Source: DLKC01 sp002478885 (GTDB lineage Bacteria; Bacteroidota; Bacteroidia; Chitinophagales; Chitinophagaceae). From it: a stretch of DNA of 64,000 nt. The position numbers and the translations under genes are program-made. The notes under the pieces were generated by a model, which saw nothing but the letters and a program-made list of their open reading frames with translations, was not told the origin of the DNA and did no database searches. The first letter of the stretch is position 1. Each line of letters starts with the position of its first letter. Below, piece by piece: positions 52,944-60,670 of this stretch. The stretch spans positions 1,860,001-1,924,000 of the forward strand of contig JAXLUI010000002.1 of the NCBI GenBank assembly GCA_046329585.1. Reading direction: 5' to 3'.

Positions 52944-55028
52944 ATGTTTTCAAAAGCTGCCATTGCCGTTGCAAGTCTTTTCCTTTTATATAACTGTGCT
53001 GTTGCGCAATATCCCAAAATGGATAAGTTGTTGTTTGGCGTTGCCTATTACGAGGAATACCTGCCTTATGACAGGCTTGATAAAGATGTGCAGATGATGA
53101 AAGATGCGGGCATTAATGTGGTGCGCATTGCAGAATCTACGTGGAGCACCGAAGAACCACAGGATGGCGTGTTTGATTTTTCTCATATAGACCGTGTGCT
53201 TGACGCTATGAACAAAGCCGGCATAAAAGTGATCATTGGCACACCGACTTATGCCATACCAACCTGGCTTGCAAGAGAACATCCTGACGTGCTGGCGATA
53301 ACCCCGAACGGGCAAAACAGGTATGGGGCCAGGCAAAATATGGATATCAGCAACAGCAATTTTCGCTTTTATGCAGAACGCATTATCCGAAAGCTGGTAG
53401 ACCATGTGAAAGACCATCCCGCGGTAATCGGTTACCAGGTTGATAATGAAACTAAACCCTACAATACTTCGGGCCCTGAGGTACAAAAATTATTTGTGCA
53501 ATACATGAAAGCAAAATTTCCATCACTTGATTCAATGAATAAAGCTTTTGGTTTTGACTACTGGAGCAACCGCATCAATAACTGGGATGACTTTCCATCC
53601 ACCACGGGGACGATCAATGCAAGTCTTGCCAGTGAGTTTGCCAGGTTCCAACGTAAATTGGTGACGGACTATCTTGCCTGGCAGGCGGCGATCGTTAATG
53701 AATACAAACGCTCTGGGCAGTTCATCACCCACAATTTTGATTTTGAGTGGCGGGGAGTTTCGTATGGCATTCAACCCGATGTAGATCATTTTGCCGCGGC
53801 CAAAGCAATAGACATTGCGGGCTGCGATATTTATCACCCCACGCAGGATCATCTCACCGGCGCAGAAATATCTCTTGGCGGCGATATTGCCCGCTCTATG
53901 AAAGGCGGTAAAAATTATCTCGTGATTGAAACAGAAGCACAGGGCTTTCCGCAATGGGTGCCCTATCCCGGCCAGTTGAGGTTGCAGGCTTTTGGTCATC
54001 TTGCCTCCGGCGCAAACATGCTTGAATACTGGCATTGGCACTCGATTCATAATTCCGCAGAAACCTATTGGAAAGGCCTGCTGAGCCAGGACTTCGAACC
54101 CAACCCTACCTATAATGAAGCGAAAACAATCGGTAAAGATTTTGCGCGATTGAGTGATGACCTGGTTAATCTAAAAAAGACAAACAGCGTGGCCATACTC
54201 TTCAGCAACGAAGCGCTCACGGGTTTTAACTCTTTTGGGTTCGGCTGGGGTGCGCCCGGCAATTACAACGATGTACTGCGGCCCATGTATGATGCGTTAT
54301 ACAAGATGAATATCGGATGTGATTTTGTGGACCCATCAACAAACGATATTGAAAAATACAAGCTGCTTATTGTGCCTGCACTGTATGCTGCACCCGATAG
54401 TTTGCTCGAACGGCTGAACCGTTTTGTAAAAAATGGCGGTCATATCATTTATACTTTCAAAACGGGCTTCTCCAATGAAAATGTAAAAGTGCGCAGCAGT
54501 AAACAGCCGGGAATTGTAAATGAAGCCTGTGGCATTTATTTCAGCGAGTTCACCATACCTGAGAACGTGTCTTTAAAAGACGACCCGTTTAAAGTGGGCA
54601 AAGAAAATAATGTTATTCAAACATGGATGGAGCTTCTTACACCCACCACTGCAAAAGTGTTGGCATGGTACGACCATCCTGCATGGGGGAAATACGCGGC
54701 CATTACGGAAAACAATTATGGCAAAGGGCTCGCTACTTATATCGGCTGCATGACAAACGATGTGCTGCTGCAAAAAATAATACAGGACGCCGTTACAAAA
54801 GCAGGTTTATGGGGAACAGACCAGCAGCTTGCTTTCCCCATCATCACCAAATTTGGCGTTAACCAACGCGGTAAAACTGTTCATTACTATTTTAATTATT
54901 CCGCATCGCCCGTGCACTTCACTTATCCTTACGGCGATGGCAATGAGTTGCTGCTGCAGGAAGCCGTGCAAAAGAACAAGCAGCTTCAGTTAGATGCATG
55001 GGGTGTAAAAATTATCGAGGAAAAATAA
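52944..55028 (+). CDS. Glycoside hydrolase family 42 beta-galactosidase-like enzyme
   Basis: Exported enzyme of 694 residues; signal peptide about 1-21 (ending NCAVAQ). (beta/alpha)8 barrel starting LLFGVAYYEEYLPYDRLDKD. Acid/base E169 in GYQVDNETKPYN. Nucleophile E329 or E331 in YLVIETEAQGFPQW. A trimerisation-type Rossmann domain follows (KTNSVAILFSNEALTGF, KLLIVPALYAAPDSLLERL), then a small beta domain to the end. The order is exactly that of GH42. Exported GH42 enzymes are less usual than cytosolic ones, so it may work on galactan oligomers in the periplasm. Confidence 0.92.
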   Translation: MFSKAAIAVASLFLLYNCAVAQYPKMDKLLFGVAYYEEYLPYDRLDKDVQMMKDAGINVVRIAESTWSTEEPQDGVFDFSHIDRVLDAMNKAGIKVIIGTPTYAIPTWLAREHPDVLAITPNGQNRYGARQNMDISNSNFRFYAERIIRKLVDHVKDHPAVIGYQVDNETKPYNTSGPEVQKLFVQYMKAKFPSLDSMNKAFGFDYWSNRINNWDDFPSTTGTINASLASEFARFQRKLVTDYLAWQAAIVNEYKRSGQFITHNFDFEWRGVSYGIQPDVDHFAAAKAIDIAGCDIYHPTQDHLTGAEISLGGDIARSMKGGKNYLVIETEAQGFPQWVPYPGQLRLQAFGHLASGANMLEYWHWHSIHNSAETYWKGLLSQDFEPNPTYNEAKTIGKDFARLSDDLVNLKKTNSVAILFSNEALTGFNSFGFGWGAPGNYNDVLRPMYDALYKMNIGCDFVDPSTNDIEKYKLLIVPALYAAPDSLLERLNRFVKNGGHIIYTFKTGFSNENVKVRSSKQPGIVNEACGIYFSEFTIPENVSLKDDPFKVGKENNVIQTWMELLTPTTAKVLAWYDHPAWGKYAAITENNYGKGLATYIGCMTNDVLLQKIIQDAVTKAGLWGTDQQLAFPIITKFGVNQRGKTVHYYFNYSASPVHFTYPYGDGNELLLQEAVQKNKQLQLDAWGVKIIEEK

Positions 55029-55074
55029 TTTGCATGGGCCGGGCACGTCTTTTTATGGCAGCCCGGTAACTTCG

Positions 55075-55119
55075 TTGCGCCCGCCCCGGGAGAAACGATT
55101 CGGGATCGCACACTTGAAC
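55075..55119 (-). repeat. Dispersed repeat copy 26 (hairpin-insert form C)
   Basis: TTGCG, insert with CCCGGGAGAAACGATTCGGG, then TCGCACACTTGAAC. Almost the same insert as copy 23. Between the convergent GH42 and AtuA-like genes. Confidence 0.87.
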
Positions 55120-55174
55120 TGCAACACATCATGCAGCAAAAATATTTTGCTGCATTGCAGCAGCCCGGCAATTG

Positions 55175-55474
55175 TCATATTTCCATTTCGAGCAAAGCAA
55201 AACTGATAGATTTTCCATGTGTGTCCATTGCAAGCGAAGTAGTAACGCCGCCTGATAATGCATTGCTGCACACAAAAAGCAACGATGAAATATTCGGCAG
55301 TTCATAACGCGTAACCGTGCCCTTAACGATAGCCTGCAGATGTTCCTTCACTCTTGCTGCCGTAACTGTTGCGCACAGCATTTCATAGTTGGCTTCATCG
55401 TAAGGAATAAGGGAAAGCATCAGTGTGTTTCCCTTATCACCTGCGCGGCTATGTGCGACCTCAAACAGTTTCAT
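55175..55474 (-). CDS. AtuA-associated ferredoxin-like fold protein
   Basis: A 99-residue protein matching the small domain that is fused to or follows AtuA/DUF1446 proteins: FEVAHSRAGDKGNTLMLSL near the N-terminus and NALSGGVTTSLAMDTHGKSI in the middle. Its ATG overlaps the DUF1446 stop by 4 bp (ATGA), so the two act as separate chains of one enzyme; in other bacteria they are a single polypeptide. Last gene of the four-gene minus-strand cluster. Confidence 0.85.
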   Translation of the reverse strand: MKLFEVAHSRAGDKGNTLMLSLIPYDEANYEMLCATVTAARVKEHLQAIVKGTVTRYELPNISSLLFVCSNALSGGVTTSLAMDTHGKSISFALLEMEI

Positions 55475-56805
55475 GATTCAAATATTTTTACCATTGGGAC
55501 AATCGTCTCCCGCCCGATTAATACAGATACGATACCAATAACCTCGTTTATATATTTTCTTGCGCCACCCCCGCCGGCAGGCCCGTTGGTGTACAAGGCT
55601 TCCACTTCTTCTCCCACCAGTGCAGCCTCTTCCGCAGATGATGCTTTGGCCGCCACGCGCAATCTTACTTCATAGGCTGAGGAGGGATGACTGAACGTTG
55701 TGTTGTGCAAAGACTGCACACCGATGAAATCTGTCCGCAGTTCTTTGAAGGCAGGCGACAATCTTTTTTGAATAATACCGGCTGCTATTTGTGCCCTTTC
55801 GTAGGCACCAGCACCTGCATAGGATATTTCTCCTTCGCCTGTATAAAAAGCCTTATACCCGACACTCGCTTTATAGCATGCCGGCATGACCTTTCCGCCA
55901 CCGCCGGAAATCTGCACTTTATTTTCAGCAATCTCCTGCAGGCATACGGTAGTAAAATCAGCTATCACATCAGGGGTAACATATTCCTGCGGGTTCATTA
56001 CTTCATAAAGCAATTGTTCCTTCACCGTCATCAGATTCACCACACCTCCTGTTCCTTCTACTTTGCTGATAACGGCAGCACCGTTTGCATACATATCCGC
56101 ATATGGGTGACCCAACTGATCAAGACCCTCCACTTTCTTTTTTACGCCATCTGCAAAATAACCACCCGTAACCTGCCCTGCACACTCGAGCAAATGGCCA
56201 GTTACTGTGCCTTTACCCAGCAGGTCAAAATCATTTTTATCCCAACCGAATTCATAGATCATTGGTGCAAGAAATAAAGACGGATCTGCAACCCTTCCGG
56301 TGACAATAACATCTGCATTTTGCCGCAAAGCTTCAACGATCATGTCCGCACCAATATATGCGTTGGCCGAAACAATATTATAAGTGCTTAGCGGCAGGTT
56401 GTTCTCCAAATCGTTCATGGATGCAGCATTTAACAAAACAATTTCCAACACATCGTCTCCGGTAATGGCAGCCACCTTTATCGCGATGTTTAGCGCCCGG
56501 GCGATCGCTGCTATCTTCCTGGCTGCTTCAACCGGATTAGCAGCGCCCATATTTGTGATAAGCCTTGTTTTATTTTTCACAAGATGCGGGAGCAGGCTTG
56601 TTATTCTTCTTTCGAGCAGCGGATCGTATCCTTTTGTTTCGTCAAGTATCCTTCTTTTTTGGGCAAGTGCAATGGTGCGCTCGGCAAGGCATTCCAACAC
56701 GAGATAATCGAGATCGCCTTTTTCAGCCAGCACAATAGCCGGATCCATCCTGTCGCCGGAGAATCCGGCACCGCAACCTATCCGCAAAAAGTCTTTGTGT
56801 TTCAT
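55471..56805 (-). CDS. AtuA-like DUF1446 acyclic-substrate catabolism protein
   Basis: A 444-residue cytosolic protein. DUF1446 hallmarks: LRIGCGAGFSGDRMDPA, LVLECLAERTIALAQ, TNMGAANPVEAARKIA and VIVTGRVADPSLFLAP, with GGGGARKYINEVIG near the end. AtuA of Pseudomonas belongs to acyclic terpene (citronellol/geraniol) catabolism, but the reaction is not defined and many homologues are outside terpene loci. Here the partners are an amidohydrolase and a CitMHS transporter, which points to an organic-acid substrate; that is inference. Confidence 0.88.
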   Translation of the reverse strand: MKHKDFLRIGCGAGFSGDRMDPAIVLAEKGDLDYLVLECLAERTIALAQKRRILDETKGYDPLLERRITSLLPHLVKNKTRLITNMGAANPVEAARKIAAIARALNIAIKVAAITGDDVLEIVLLNAASMNDLENNLPLSTYNIVSANAYIGADMIVEALRQNADVIVTGRVADPSLFLAPMIYEFGWDKNDFDLLGKGTVTGHLLECAGQVTGGYFADGVKKKVEGLDQLGHPYADMYANGAAVISKVEGTGGVVNLMTVKEQLLYEVMNPQEYVTPDVIADFTTVCLQEIAENKVQISGGGGKVMPACYKASVGYKAFYTGEGEISYAGAGAYERAQIAAGIIQKRLSPAFKELRTDFIGVQSLHNTTFSHPSSAYEVRLRVAAKASSAEEAALVGEEVEALYTNGPAGGGGARKYINEVIGIVSVLIGRETIVPMVKIFES

Positions 56806-56905
56806 ATTTTTTATTGCTCATCAAAGAGCAGGAAGTATCGGTGAGGGATGCCGTATAAGCCCGCATTAAAAATATATTGTAAAATACTATTGCCGTTACA
56901 AAAAT

Positions 56906-57907
56906 CTATTGATACTTGCTTGCATCCAACCTGAAAAAGCGAACAGCATTATTGAAAAGAATATCGCGCTTTTGATCGAAGGAAAGATAGTTGGCATTTT
57001 CAATAACGCCGATAGAGGTCTCGAGTAATTTTGGCCATACCATCAGGTCGGTGCCATATAAAATTCGTTTGCCGAAGCCTGCCTGCACCAATCTTTTGAT
57101 ATAATCATTTACTTCCGCCAGCGGGTAGCTCCATATCATGCCCGCCACATCTACATAGACATATGCATTCGCGCCCATGAGCGCGATCATTTCGTCAGCC
57201 ATCGGGTACCCTGCATGCATTACCCACACTTTTAATTTAGGGTGTCGTGCCAATAGGTCTTCCAGCAGCAACGGGTTACCCATTGATGCGCGGTATTTTG
57301 GATTGGTGATATTGATAGAGCCATTGCCCCCGGTGCCCATATGGATACCAACAGGGATATTCAGCTTTTCGGCCACGGCAAAATAGGCATCCAGTGAAGT
57401 ATCGCTGGGCGACATACCCTGGTATTGTGGTGCAGTTTCGCCCATCACCTTATAAAAACCGGAGGAAAGTGAATCGGTGAAAGCCATTACCGTCATCTCT
57501 GAAGATGAGCTCAAAGTAAGACTCGGAATAACCCTTCCGGGCTCAGCCGCCTTTTGCCAGCTTCTGATAACAGCCGCATCACCGCTCGCTACAATAGTCA
57601 TATTCAAACGGCGCATGGTAGCCATCAGCGAGTCTTCAAATTCCTTATCGCTTTTCGCTGCTTTTAAAGGCGAAGCGCAGTCTGTGTTGATGAAAGCAGG
57701 CGGTGGCTGATTAGGGTCTCCTCCCGGCATATCGCTAAGGAACCACGGGCACATATCTGCTGCAAAAGCAGGATTCATTTTCATGGCATGCACATGCACA
57801 TCTATAATCGGCAGGTGCCTTTTTGTGTTGCCTTGTGCGGAGCTGTTCAAATGCATCAGTAAAATTGAACCGATGCAGGCGACGGGTAGTAAAATCTTTC
57901 TGCTCAT
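56906..57907 (-). CDS. Exported amidohydrolase (ACMSD-like, PF04909 type)
   Basis: A 333-residue metal-dependent TIM-barrel hydrolase or decarboxylase. N-terminal signal peptide (ILLPVACIGSILLMHLNSSAQ). Metal motif IIDVHVHAM after the leader, then GIHMGTGG, WVMHAGYPM and ILYGTDLMVWP with the final Asp ligand. The family includes carboxylic-acid decarboxylases and lactone hydrolases. It lies 42 bp after the CitMHS gene, consistent with processing of the transported compound, although export to the periplasm would place it before uptake. Confidence 0.87.
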   Translation of the reverse strand: MSRKILLPVACIGSILLMHLNSSAQGNTKRHLPIIDVHVHAMKMNPAFAADMCPWFLSDMPGGDPNQPPPAFINTDCASPLKAAKSDKEFEDSLMATMRRLNMTIVASGDAAVIRSWQKAAEPGRVIPSLTLSSSSEMTVMAFTDSLSSGFYKVMGETAPQYQGMSPSDTSLDAYFAVAEKLNIPVGIHMGTGGNGSINITNPKYRASMGNPLLLEDLLARHPKLKVWVMHAGYPMADEMIALMGANAYVYVDVAGMIWSYPLAEVNDYIKRLVQAGFGKRILYGTDLMVWPKLLETSIGVIENANYLSFDQKRDILFNNAVRFFRLDASKYQ

Positions 57908-57949
57908 GTGACGATCATTTATGATTGTTGTTTTATAAAAATGTGGTGG

Positions 57950-59245
57950 TTAAAGATGTATTGAACCTGTGAGCAATGCCACGATGGTCATTACAATGGT
58001 AGTACCCCATGCCCATTTAAAAATAAATTTCTGGTGGTCGCCCAATTCCACTTCCGCCAGGCCCATCAGCAGGAAGGTGGAGGCGGTAAGTGGGCTCAAC
58101 GGAAAGCCAACCGTCATTTGTCCAAGCAATGATGCGCGACCAACTTCCAACGGGTCAACGCCCAGTTGTGTACAGGTATGGCTTAATACAGGTACCACCC
58201 CATAGTAATAAGCATCCGGCGTGAACAACAAACTTGCGGGCAGGCTCAGCACTGCGGTTATTGCCGGAATAGAGGATGCATGTTCTTTCGGAATAAGGCT
58301 TACCAGCTCATTTGCCATTGCTTCGATCATCTTTGATTCAGTAAGAATACCCGAATACACGCCGGCAGCGAATATCATACCCGACACCAAAAAAATATTA
58401 CTGCCATGCGCTTTCATTACTTTCTGCTGGTCGGGCAACTTGCTGTAGTTGATAAGCAACGCAATAATAGCCGCTGCGATAAATAACACCGGTGCCGGTA
58501 CTTTACCCATAAGCAAGATGGTGATCAATGAAATCGTAAGCGCGGCATTTATCAAAATTATTTTTGGTCTTCGCAAACGCTTTTGTTCGTCGTCCAGATT
58601 TTCTGTGTGCCTGTAATCGAACTCAATAATGCCGAGCCTTTTTCTTTCCCTTCGTCCAAAAATGTATGCAACAAATAACACCCAGGCCAATCCACCCAGC
58701 ATGGCAGGAATATTCGGGTTGAACATATGCCCTGCATCTGTATTCAACGTTGACATTGCTCTTACACTTGTTCCCGACCACGGCACCAAATGCATCGGGC
58801 CCACGCTCAATGCAACAATACCGGCAAGCATCAGCCGGCTCATTCCAAGTCTTTTATAGATCGGCAGAAAGGTGGAAAGCACGATCATGAAAGTTGCTGT
58901 ACCGTCGCCATCGAGATGAACGATCATCGTAAGTAAAGCCGTTCCCATCATTACTTTCAGCGGGTCGCCCTTTGCCGTGCGTACGATAAATGCCACGACC
59001 GGGTCAAAAAGGCCGGCATCGAGCATTATGGAAAAATACAACACGGCAAACATCAGCAATACGCCGGTTGGCGCTACCTGTTTTATACCCGCCAATGCCA
59101 TCGTGCCTGTTTCTTTGTAATCGAATCCGGCAATGAATGCAAACAGTACCGGCACCAATACCAGTGCAGTAATTACAGACAATCGCTTTGTGGCAATCAA
59201 TACTAAAAAAACAATGATCGTTGCGAAGCCGTAAAATGCAAGCAT
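57950..59245 (-). CDS. CitMHS-family divalent-metal citrate-type transporter
   Basis: A 431-residue inner-membrane symporter with about 11-12 helices. Family signatures: MLTM-type IVHLDGDGTATFMIVLST, MHLVPWSGTSVRAMSTLN, SLPASLLFTPDAYYYGVVPV and the C-terminal GFPLSPLTASTFLLMGLAEV. Members take up metal-citrate complexes with protons. First gene of the cluster CitMHS - amidohydrolase - DUF1446 - AtuA-ferredoxin. Citrate itself would need no DUF1446 enzymes, so a related tricarboxylate or branched acid may be the substrate. Confidence 0.9.
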   Translation of the reverse strand: MLAFYGFATIIVFLVLIATKRLSVITALVLVPVLFAFIAGFDYKETGTMALAGIKQVAPTGVLLMFAVLYFSIMLDAGLFDPVVAFIVRTAKGDPLKVMMGTALLTMIVHLDGDGTATFMIVLSTFLPIYKRLGMSRLMLAGIVALSVGPMHLVPWSGTSVRAMSTLNTDAGHMFNPNIPAMLGGLAWVLFVAYIFGRRERKRLGIIEFDYRHTENLDDEQKRLRRPKIILINAALTISLITILLMGKVPAPVLFIAAAIIALLINYSKLPDQQKVMKAHGSNIFLVSGMIFAAGVYSGILTESKMIEAMANELVSLIPKEHASSIPAITAVLSLPASLLFTPDAYYYGVVPVLSHTCTQLGVDPLEVGRASLLGQMTVGFPLSPLTASTFLLMGLAEVELGDHQKFIFKWAWGTTIVMTIVALLTGSIHL

Positions 59246-59315
59246 AGGTTTTTAATTAAGGCAGTTGTTATTTAGTCATGAATAATTTGGGTACCAGCTT
59301 TATTTTTTACATGGC

Positions 59316-59348
59316 ATCTTCGTTGCGTCGCAATCACTTCAGCTGTTG
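59316..59348 (-). repeat. Dispersed repeat copy 27
   Basis: CTTCGTTGCGTCGCAATCAC. Inverted pair with copy 28, about 80 bp away. Confidence 0.8.
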
Positions 59349-59418
59349 AACATGATTCATCAAATATGAAACGGCAAACGTGAAATTTCCATGATTCCTG
59401 GTTGATGAACCACATTCA

Positions 59419-59460
59419 GAACGCACAAGTGAGTGACACAACCGGCGATGCCACATGCAC
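59419..59460 (+). repeat. Dispersed repeat copy 28 (GAGTGACACAAC subtype)
   Basis: GAACGCACAAGTGAGTGAC then ACAACCGGCGATGCC. Eighteen bp past the end of the esterase gene on the other strand. Confidence 0.85.
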
Positions 59461-59477
59461 TACAGTCCGTCACAAAA

Positions 59478-60512
59478 TCATTTCTCCTCAAACTTTAGAT
59501 AGTCGTTGAAGAAAGGAAGCATTTCATCGAGTACACGCCCATCTGTTGTCCATATTTTGTTGCTGTGTGTGCCGATGTACTCCTCGGCGTAATGTTCGAT
59601 GCCATGATTCTCCAGTTCCTGGCTGAACATGCCGCACTGCACAGCAAAACGCGGCGCATCATTTCGCCCCCAGTCGAGTTTGATCGCTTTTAATTGTTTG
59701 AGATTCGATGCATATTTATCTATCATATAAAACGGCATATTTGCGCGCCATTTTGCATATACAGCAGTGTCAACAACAAGACTATCACCGATGTAATTGA
59801 AAGGAAGATCAAAATAAAACGGAGGCTTATTCTCGTTGGGTGACCATGCTCGTGCACAGGCAGCAATTACTCTTGGATAATATGTTTTATCGAGCTCCTC
59901 TTTTGTTTTAATGGCAGCCAGTTGTTTGTATGAATCGCTATTGGGTCCAAACTCTTTTACAAATGTAAGCAGGCCCGGGCTCATGGCATAAGCACTGCTG
60001 AAGACATCGGGATACATCATCGCAATCTTCAACACACCATAACCGCCCATGGAATGCCCGCCTATGCCACGTGCATCGCGGGTTGCAATCGTTCTGAAAT
60101 TTTTGTCCATGTATTCCACCAGCTCTCTCGCTTCAAAATCGCTCCAGTTACCGGTTAGTGAAGAATTGCTGTAAAAGCTCCCGGAGAATAAAGTGTTGTT
60201 ATCTGCCTGCACCAAAATGTATGGGCGGATTTTATTTTTTGCAATAGCCATGTCGAGGATAGCTTTCATGGCAGGATAAATAGAATCGTTGCCCATAAAA
60301 CCATGCAGGTAATAAATAACCGGGTAGCGTTGTTTGGATCGTTCATATCCCGGCGGCAGGTAAACGGAGATCCTCCTGTCTGGATTTTCTCCTCCTTTGT
60401 TTTGCAGGTTTTGTGAATGGATGATGCGCATTACAATCGTTCCCGAACCATCCTGGCAAAAAGCCGTTTTTACTGGCACTGAGATAAGCAGCACGACGAG
60501 CAGTTTTTTCAT
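59478..60512 (-). CDS. Secreted PF00756 (esterase D-like) hydrolase
   Basis: A 344-residue alpha/beta hydrolase. Signal peptide 1-19 (LLVVLLISVPVKTAFCQ). Family motifs: ISVYLPPGYERSKQRYPVIY, YLHGFMGND, the nucleophile in GIGGHSMGGYGVLKI, Asp in DWGRNDAPRF and the catalytic His in YIGTHSNKIW. Family members are feruloyl or acetylxylan esterases, S-formylglutathione hydrolases or mycolyltransferases; feruloyl/acetyl esterase fits the secreted setting. Single gene, divergent from the esterase-SMP30 fusion. Confidence 0.87.
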   Translation of the reverse strand: MKKLLVVLLISVPVKTAFCQDGSGTIVMRIIHSQNLQNKGGENPDRRISVYLPPGYERSKQRYPVIYYLHGFMGNDSIYPAMKAILDMAIAKNKIRPYILVQADNNTLFSGSFYSNSSLTGNWSDFEARELVEYMDKNFRTIATRDARGIGGHSMGGYGVLKIAMMYPDVFSSAYAMSPGLLTFVKEFGPNSDSYKQLAAIKTKEELDKTYYPRVIAACARAWSPNENKPPFYFDLPFNYIGDSLVVDTAVYAKWRANMPFYMIDKYASNLKQLKAIKLDWGRNDAPRFAVQCGMFSQELENHGIEHYAEEYIGTHSNKIWTTDGRVLDEMLPFFNDYLKFEEK

Positions 60513-60670
60513 ATTGCGTAGAAATTACGGTTTGTAAGATAATTAAATCGATGCAATTGCAGGCAGCCCTTTTCGCGGCAGCATACCAGCCTGCATTTAA
60601 TTCAGTGCGGCAAAACGCAGGAGCAGAAACAATAAAAGTCTTTATCTTGTACCACGAGAAAACATTACTC

